Source of the DNA: Polycyclovorans sp046565985
GTDB lineage: Bacteria > Pseudomonadota > Gammaproteobacteria > Nevskiales > Nevskiaceae
DNA: 10,577 nucleotides
Assembly (NCBI GenBank): GCA_046565985.1
Contig: JBKHXN010000037.1
Span: 1-10,577, forward strand
Reading direction: 5' to 3'
Of the stretch, positions 6,786 through 10,577 are shown piece after piece; position 1 is the first letter of the stretch, and every line of letters begins with the position of its first letter. The notes under the pieces are model-generated. The model saw only the letters and a list, made by a program, of their open reading frames with translations. It ran no database searches and was not told the origin of the DNA. The translations under genes and the position numbers were made by a program.

Positions 6786-6826
6786 ACCGGGGCGTAACCG
6801 GAACATGACCGTGCCAAGACACTTGG
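6786..6826. promoter_or_regulatory. Possible operator region between glycosyltransferase and terC genes
   Basis: Three copies of ACCG begin at 6786, 6797 and 6808, exactly 11 bp apart, so they face the same side of the helix. They are followed by a 13-bp dyad with arms CCAAG (6814-6818) and CTTGG (6822-6826). A TTGTCA sequence on the minus strand (6828-6833) is a fair -35 candidate for the glycosyltransferase gene, but no good -10 box follows at the right distance. The arrangement suggests a regulator site, but the units are short and chance cannot be excluded. Confidence 0.3.
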
Positions 6827-6892
6827 ATGACAAAAACGTTTGGGCATTCAGATACCTGGGCGCCGCCGTACGGCAATCGCGGCGGCGCTGGG

Positions 6893-6898
6893 TATGAT
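6893..6898 (+). promoter_or_regulatory. Possible -10 box of the terC gene
   Basis: TATGAT matches the sigma-70 -10 consensus in five of six bases and lies 29 nt before the terC ATG. No convincing -35 box is seen 16-18 bp upstream. The predicted leader is short, and no clear Shine-Dalgarno sequence precedes the ATG. Confidence 0.4.
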
Positions 6899-6927
6899 GC
6901 GCGCACCCGTCCCGTCCACGAATCCCC

Positions 6928-7659
6928 ATGCACGCACTCCTGGAACCCGAACTCTGGCTGGCCCTGCTGACGCTGACCGCGCTCGAAGTGGTGCTCGGCA
7001 TCGACAATCTGATCTTTCTCAGCATCATGGCCAACAAGCTGCCGCCGGAGCAGCGGGCACGGGCGCGCAGCATCGGTCTCGCCGGGGCGGCGCTGACACG
7101 CATCGCCCTGCTGTTTTCGCTGGCCTGGATCGTGCAGCTCACCGCGCCGCTGTTCAGTGTGCTGGGGGAAGAGATTTCGGGTCGTGACATCGTGCTGATC
7201 GGCGGCGGCCTGTTCCTGCTGGCCAAGAGCACGCTGGAGATCCACCACCACATGGAGGAATCCGGCCCGCGCACGCAGGAAGCGGTGGCCAGCACGCGCG
7301 TGGCGGCCGGCTTTGTCTCGGTGATCGTGCAGATCATGATCCTCGACATCGTGTTCTCGCTGGATTCGGTCATCACCGCCGTGGGCATGACCGACCGCCT
7401 GGGCGTGATGATCGCCGCCATCCTCATCGCCATCGCGGTGATGATCCTGTTCGCCGGGGCGGTCTCGCGCTTCGTGGAGGCCCACCCCACGATCAAGATC
7501 CTGGCGCTGTCCTTCCTGATCCTGATCGGCGTGGCGCTGGTCGGCGAGGGCCTGGATCTGCATGTGCCCAAGGGGTATATCTACTTCGCCATGTTCTTCT
7601 CGGCGGCCGTGGAGATGATCAACCTGCGGGTGCGCCGGTCGAGTTCAGTGGCGAAGTAG
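6928..7659 (+). CDS. TerC-family integral membrane protein
   Basis: 243 residues with about seven hydrophobic segments, predicted in the inner membrane. The N-terminal family motif 'ALEVVLGIDN' places the conserved acids Glu20 and Asp26 in a membrane helix. A second matching motif, 'DIVFSLDSVITAVG', carries Asp140 and Asp146. This internal pseudo-repeat is typical of TerC/Alx/YgdQ/YoaE proteins, several of which are implicated in Mn2+ export, metal loading of exported enzymes, or tellurite resistance. No other ter genes are nearby, so this is a stand-alone TerC, not a tellurite-resistance cluster, and metal ion transport is the likeliest role. The last 23 codons and the downstream DNA are duplicated directly after the gene, but the reading frame is intact and of normal length. 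Confidence 0.93.
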   Translation: MHALLEPELWLALLTLTALEVVLGIDNLIFLSIMANKLPPEQRARARSIGLAGAALTRIALLFSLAWIVQLTAPLFSVLGEEISGRDIVLIGGGLFLLAKSTLEIHHHMEESGPRTQEAVASTRVAAGFVSVIVQIMILDIVFSLDSVITAVGMTDRLGVMIAAILIAIAVMILFAGAVSRFVEAHPTIKILALSFLILIGVALVGEGLDLHVPKGYIYFAMFFSAAVEMINLRVRRSSSVAK

Positions 7660-7832
7660 GCGCTGCTCATCGCGGGCTGCTCCGCGGCCCAGGCGCTTCG
7701 CACCGCACTTCTGAATGTCCTTCTCGGCGGCCGTGGAGATGATCAACCTGCGGGTGCGCCGGTCGAGTTCAGTGGCGAAGTAGGCGCTGCTCATCGCGGG
7801 CTGCTCCGCGGCCCAGGCGCTTCGCAGCGCAC
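7591..7832 (+). repeat. Tandem duplication, 124-bp period, of terC tail and downstream DNA
   Basis: Bases 7591-7708 and 7715-7832 match over 118 positions with two differences (T7595/C7719 and C7703/G7827), at a constant offset of 124. A short stretch ACTTC at 7583-7587 and 7707-7711 continues the match across the junction. Each copy holds the last 23 codons of terC with its TAG stop, followed by about 50 bp containing a CGCGG/CCGCG hairpin (7671-7686 and 7795-7810). The two substitutions show the copies have begun to diverge, which argues against a simple assembly error. Confidence 0.95.
7715..7783 (+). pseudogene. Duplicated 3' fragment of terC
   Basis: The second copy of the tandem repeat contains a 22-codon frame, ATG to TAG, equal to the C-terminus of TerC except for one Phe-to-Ser change at its second codon (TTC to TCC). 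It lies after the terC stop, has no ribosome site, and encodes no transmembrane unit of its own. It is best read as a non-functional remnant of the duplication. Confidence 0.7.
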
Positions 7833-7844
7833 GGCTGGGCTGGC

Positions 7845-8654
7845 CTACTTCAGCAGCTGGCTCTTGACCACGCCCATGTACACCCGGTTGGAGACCAGCG
7901 CCCGCAGCGCGAGCAGGCCCTTGGCGTCACTGCCCACCACATAGCGCAGGCGCAGGCTGCCGTCGGTGGCGGCCTGCCAGATGGCCTGGGCCACCTTCGC
8001 GGCCGGTGCGCCGCGCTGGCCGGCCTTGGTCATGCGGCGCATGCCTTTTTCCACCAGCGGGGTGTAGTCGCTCAGCGCCGGGTCGTGCACGAATTCCTGC
8101 GAGCGGTCGTAGAAATCGGTGCGGATCGCGCCGGGCTCGATGATCTTGACGCGGATGCCCAGCGGCTCCAGCTCGAAGGCCAGCGATTCGGAGAAACCGT
8201 CCACCGCCCACTTGGTGGCGTGGTAGATGCTGTAGAACGGAAAGGTCAGCCGTCCGCCCATGCTGGCCACGTTGATCAGCACGCCGTCGCGCTGGGCGCG
8301 GAACTGCGGCAGCACGCTGCGTGCCACGCGCATCAGGCCAAAGACGTTGGTCTCGAACTGGCGCTGGATCTGCGCCTCGCTCATGGACTCGAAGGTCCCG
8401 TTGAGCCCATAGCCGGCGTTGTTCACCAGCACGTCAATACGGCCGAAGCGGGTCGTGGCCTCGCGCAGGGCCTGGGTGATGCTGGCGGCGTCAGTGACGT
8501 CCAGCCGGGCCACCATCCAGCGCGGATCGGTGCGCTCGCTGCGCGGCGTGCGCATGGTGGCCACCACGTTCCAGCCCCGCGCAAAGAAAAGTTCGGCGGT
8601 CGCCTGGCCGATTCCGGTGCTGGCGCCAGTGATCAGGACGGTTTTGGCATTCAT
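7845..8654 (-). CDS. Short-chain dehydrogenase/reductase (classical SDR)
   Basis: 269 residues from the ATG at 8654, which has GGGAG 8 nt upstream. Longer open frames run into antisense uvrD and are not family-like. The Rossmann cofactor motif TGASTGIG is at 9-16, with the adenine-binding Asp52 in 'LDVTD' and NNAG at 78-81. The catalytic set is Asn103, Ser131, Tyr144 and Lys148 (YHATK). Arg35 after the second strand suggests a preference for NADP(H). The overall pattern resembles the 17-beta-hydroxysteroid-dehydrogenase-like/retinol-dehydrogenase-like SDR subgroup, which in bacteria holds many broad carbonyl reductases. The actual substrate is unknown. No signal sequence is present, so it is cytoplasmic. 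The gene converges on terC and diverges from uvrD with only 61 bp between start codons. Confidence 0.94.
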   Translation of the reverse strand: MNAKTVLITGASTGIGQATAELFFARGWNVVATMRTPRSERTDPRWMVARLDVTDAASITQALREATTRFGRIDVLVNNAGYGLNGTFESMSEAQIQRQFETNVFGLMRVARSVLPQFRAQRDGVLINVASMGGRLTFPFYSIYHATKWAVDGFSESLAFELEPLGIRVKIIEPGAIRTDFYDRSQEFVHDPALSDYTPLVEKGMRRMTKAGQRGAPAAKVAQAIWQAATDGSLRLRYVVGSDAKGLLALRALVSNRVYMGVVKSQLLK

Positions 8655-8665
8655 TGACTCGGCTC

Positions 8666-8684
8666 CCCCAATGATTTTGTGGGG
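8666..8684 (-). promoter_or_regulatory. Small hairpin overlapping the SDR ribosome binding site
   Basis: CCCCA (8666-8670) and TGGGG (8680-8684) are complementary around a 9-nt loop. In the minus-strand transcript the 3' arm overlaps the G-rich Shine-Dalgarno sequence of the SDR gene, so it could mask the ribosome site if the transcript starts upstream. The stem is only 5 bp, so the effect may be small or absent. Confidence 0.3.
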
Positions 8685-8703
8685 CATTGTGCGCCGCGAC
8701 CGA

Positions 8704-8709
8704 TACAAT
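8704..8709 (+). promoter_or_regulatory. Probable -10 box of uvrD, giving a leaderless mRNA
   Basis: TACAAT matches the -10 consensus in five of six bases and ends only 6 nt before the uvrD ATG at 8716. Transcription would then start at or next to the A of the ATG. No Shine-Dalgarno sequence precedes the ATG, which agrees with a leaderless message. No convincing -35 box is present at 16-18 bp. Confidence 0.5.
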
Positions 8710-8715
8710 TTGCGA

Positions 8716-10577
8716 ATGACCAGCCTCCACCCCGAGTTCTCCGAACTCGTCGCCGCCCTCAACCCCGCCCAGCGCGCCGCTGTGACCGCACCGCCGCAGC
8801 ACCGGCTGGTCCTCGCCGGCGCGGGCTCGGGCAAGACCCGGGTGCTGGTGCACCGCATCGCCTGGCTGGTGGCGGTGGAGAACGTCTCACCGCAATCGGT
8901 GCTCGCCGTCACCTTCACCAACAAGGCGGCCAACGAGATGCGCGGGCGCATCGAGCAGCTGCTGCAGGTGCCGGTACGGATGATGTGGGTGGGGACCTTC
9001 CACGGCATCGCCCACCGCATGCTGCGTCTGCACTACAAGGAGGCGAAGCTGCCGCAGAACTTCCAGATCCTCGACAGCGACGACCAGCAGCGGCTGGTCA
9101 AGCGCGTGCTCCGGAACCTGGAGATGCCCGACGACCAGTGGCCGCCGAAGGCCGTCACGGCCTGGATCAACGGCCGCAAGGAAGAGGGCGTGCGCCCGGA
9201 GCACCTGCCCGAGCACGGCGATTACACCCAGACCCAGTTTGCGCGGGTCTATACCGCCTACCAGCGCCAGTGCGAGCAGAACGGCCTGGTGGATTTTGCC
9301 GAGCTGCTGCTGCGCGCCTTCGAGCTGTGCCGCGACGTGCCCGAGATCCGCGAGCATTACCGCCGGCGCTTCCGTCATCTGCTGGTGGATGAATTCCAGG
9401 ACACCAACAGCCTGCAGTACAACTGGCTGCGCGTGCTGGCGGGCGAACAGGGCAAGCTGTTCGCGGTGGGGGATGACGACCAGTCCATCTATTCCTGGCG
9501 CGGCGCGCGCGTGGACAACATGCTGCGCATGGATCAGGACTTTCCCGGCACCGAGGTCCTGCGCCTGGAACAGAACTACCGCTCCACCGGCACCATCCTC
9601 AAGGCCGCCAACGGCCTGATCGCCCGCAACAACGGGCGCCTGGGCAAGGAGCTGTGGACCGACGGCCAGGACGGCGAGCCGATCCAGCTCTACGCCGCGT
9701 TCAACGAGTACGACGAGGCGGAGTTCGTCGTCGGCCGCATCCGCGAGCACCTGGACGGCCGCGCGCGCGCCAGCGACATGGCCATTCTCTACCGCATGAG
9801 CGCGCAGTCGCGGGTACTGGAAGAAACCCTGATCCGCGCCCGCCTGCCCTACCGCATCTACGGTGGCCTGCGCTTCTTCGAGCGCATGGAGGTCAAGGAC
9901 GCATTGTCCTGGCTGCGCCTGCTGCACAACCGCGAGGACGACACCAGCTTCGAGCGGGCACTGGCCACGCCCAGCCGCGGCGTGGGCGCCACCAGCCTGG
10001 ACAAGCTGCGTGGCGCGGCGCGCGCACTCAACTGCTCGCTGTGGCAGGCCGCGTGCAGCGGCTCGGCGGCGCTGGGCCGGACCAGCGGCGCGCTCAAGGG
10101 ATTCGTGGAGCTGGTCGAATCCCTGGCCGCCGAGACGCAGGGCCAGCCGCTGTCGCGCATGGCCGAGACGGTGATCGAGCGCTCCGGCCTGCGCGCGCAC
10201 TACCAGAAGGAAAAGGGCGAGCAGGCCGAGGCGCGGCTGGAAAACCTGGACGAGCTGATCAGCGCCGCGCGCGGCTTCGAGGCCCAGCCGGAGGATGACA
10301 CCGGCATCGAGCCGCTCACGGCGTTTCTCACCCACGCCTCGCTGGAGGCGGGCGAATCGCAGTCCGGCCCCGGGGAGGACTGCGTGCAGCTGATGACCCT
10401 GCACGCCGCCAAGGGCCTGGAATTCCCCGTAGTGTTCCTGGTGGGCCTGGAGAACGGGCTGTTCCCGCACCAGCGCAGCGTGGACGAGGGCAATCTGGAG
10501 GAGGAGCGGCGCCTGTGCTACGTGGGCATCACCCGCGCCCGCGAGCAGCTGTACCTGAGCTACGCCGAAACCCGCCG
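8716..10577 (+). CDS. uvrD: DNA helicase II, UvrD (3' end outside window)
   Basis: The frame stays open from the ATG at 8716 to the window end (620 codons). The normal UvrD length is about 720-740 residues, so only the C-terminus is missing. All superfamily-1 helicase motifs are seen: Q motif 'LNPAQR' (15-20), Walker A 'AGAGSGKT' (34-41, Lys40), motif Ia 'FTNKAANEM' (67-75), motif II 'VDEFQDT' (224-230), motif III 'GDDDQSIYSWRGA' (252-264), motif IV 'LEQNYRS' (284-290), motif V 'TLHAAKGLEF' (561-570) and motif VI 'CYVGITRARE' (601-610). It is a 3'-5' DNA-translocating ATPase that removes incised oligonucleotides and UvrC in excision repair and the nicked strand in mismatch repair. 'TFHGIAHRMLR' and the overall motif pattern fit UvrD better than Rep or PcrA, though PcrA/Rep is a close alternative. 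A probable promoter lies directly before the ATG. Confidence 0.95.
   Translation, partial: MTSLHPEFSELVAALNPAQRAAVTAPPQHRLVLAGAGSGKTRVLVHRIAWLVAVENVSPQSVLAVTFTNKAANEMRGRIEQLLQVPVRMMWVGTFHGIAHRMLRLHYKEAKLPQNFQILDSDDQQRLVKRVLRNLEMPDDQWPPKAVTAWINGRKEEGVRPEHLPEHGDYTQTQFARVYTAYQRQCEQNGLVDFAELLLRAFELCRDVPEIREHYRRRFRHLLVDEFQDTNSLQYNWLRVLAGEQGKLFAVGDDDQSIYSWRGARVDNMLRMDQDFPGTEVLRLEQNYRSTGTILKAANGLIARNNGRLGKELWTDGQDGEPIQLYAAFNEYDEAEFVVGRIREHLDGRARASDMAILYRMSAQSRVLEETLIRARLPYRIYGGLRFFERMEVKDALSWLRLLHNREDDTSFERALATPSRGVGATSLDKLRGAARALNCSLWQAACSGSAALGRTSGALKGFVELVESLAAETQGQPLSRMAETVIERSGLRAHYQKEKGEQAEARLENLDELISAARGFEAQPEDDTGIEPLTAFLTHASLEAGESQSGPGEDCVQLMTLHAAKGLEFPVVFLVGLENGLFPHQRSVDEGNLEEERRLCYVGITRAREQLYLSYAETR

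Noticed and set aside
6752..6847. N-terminal extension of the glycosyltransferase by 32 residues
   Set aside because: The extension is not family-like, while the ATG at 6751 has GGGAG at 7 nt and begins the conserved first strand.
6669..7571. Minus-strand open frames of 266 and 300 codons opposite terC
   Set aside because: TerC has clear motifs on the plus strand. The antisense translations are His/Asp/Gln- or Ser/Arg-rich and resemble no protein family.
6928..7659. Tellurite-resistance (ter) operon
   Set aside because: Only a stand-alone TerC is present, with no terA, terB, terD, terE or terZ neighbour, so a tellurite cluster is not supported.
8655..9020. N-terminal extension of the SDR to give 391 residues
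   Set aside because: The extra 122 residues are antisense to uvrD and not SDR-like. The ATG at 8654 has a good ribosome site and starts directly before the Rossmann motif.
8887..10470. A 527-codon open frame on the minus strand opposite uvrD
   Set aside because: It lies wholly antisense to the unmistakable UvrD helicase. Its translation is Ala/Gln/Leu/Val-rich with no motif, as expected from GC-rich codon bias on the opposite strand.
1..10577. CRISPR arrays, insertion sequences, prophage genes, tRNA or rRNA
   Set aside because: No spaced repeat array, transposase or integrase motif, or RNA-gene sequence was seen. The only tandem repeat is the two-copy terC-tail duplication.

Overview
The window is high-GC, densely coded bacterial chromosome that reads as ordinary core genome of a gammaproteobacterium. 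The short 5' leaders, the lipoprotein M13 peptidase, and the mix of a free-methionine-R-sulfoxide reductase, a YhhN membrane protein, a MJ1255/VC2487-type glycosyltransferase, TerC and UvrD suggest Xanthomonadales/Lysobacteraceae or a relative. That placement is an inference from gene content and base composition. No phage, insertion sequence, CRISPR array, toxin-antitoxin module, tRNA or rRNA was seen.

Layout. Bases 1-1479 (+) hold a tight three-gene set: the 3' part of a metallo-beta-lactamase-fold hydrolase, a small putative lipoprotein of unknown function, and an alkyltransferase-like (ATL) DNA-repair protein. A clear intrinsic terminator at 1486-1513 serves the converging gene at 1531-3558 (-), a lipoprotein M13 (neprilysin/PepO-like) zinc endopeptidase. 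A divergent intergenic region carries a promoter for free methionine-(R)-sulfoxide reductase at 3665-4153 (+). Its 3' end overlaps the converging YhhN-family membrane protein at 4139-4792 (-) by 15 bp. Next come a class-I glutamine amidotransferase-like protein (4893-5585, +) and a converging GT-B glycosyltransferase (5618-6751, -). Their stop codons both lie inside one strong inverted repeat. A 176-bp divergent region with phased short repeats and a dyad leads to a TerC-family membrane protein (6928-7659, +). The 3' end of terC and its downstream DNA are tandemly duplicated with a 124-bp period (7591-7832). A short-chain dehydrogenase (7845-8654, -) and uvrD (8716 to the window end, +, truncated by the window edge) complete the region.

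Function. Most genes are independent housekeeping or stress functions. ATL proteins mark O6-alkylguanine for nucleotide excision repair, and UvrD is the helicase that completes that repair. The two therefore belong to one pathway, although they are about 7 kb apart and not co-transcribed. MsrC repairs oxidised free methionine.

I did not find a convincing undescribed biological system. The features most worth a second look are the terC-tail tandem duplication, the stop-codon-spanning hairpin at 5581-5622, the probable leaderless uvrD mRNA, and the unexplained small lipoprotein gene in the ATL set. No gene-free stretch exceeds 300 bases; the longest is 7660-7844, which is filled by the duplication.
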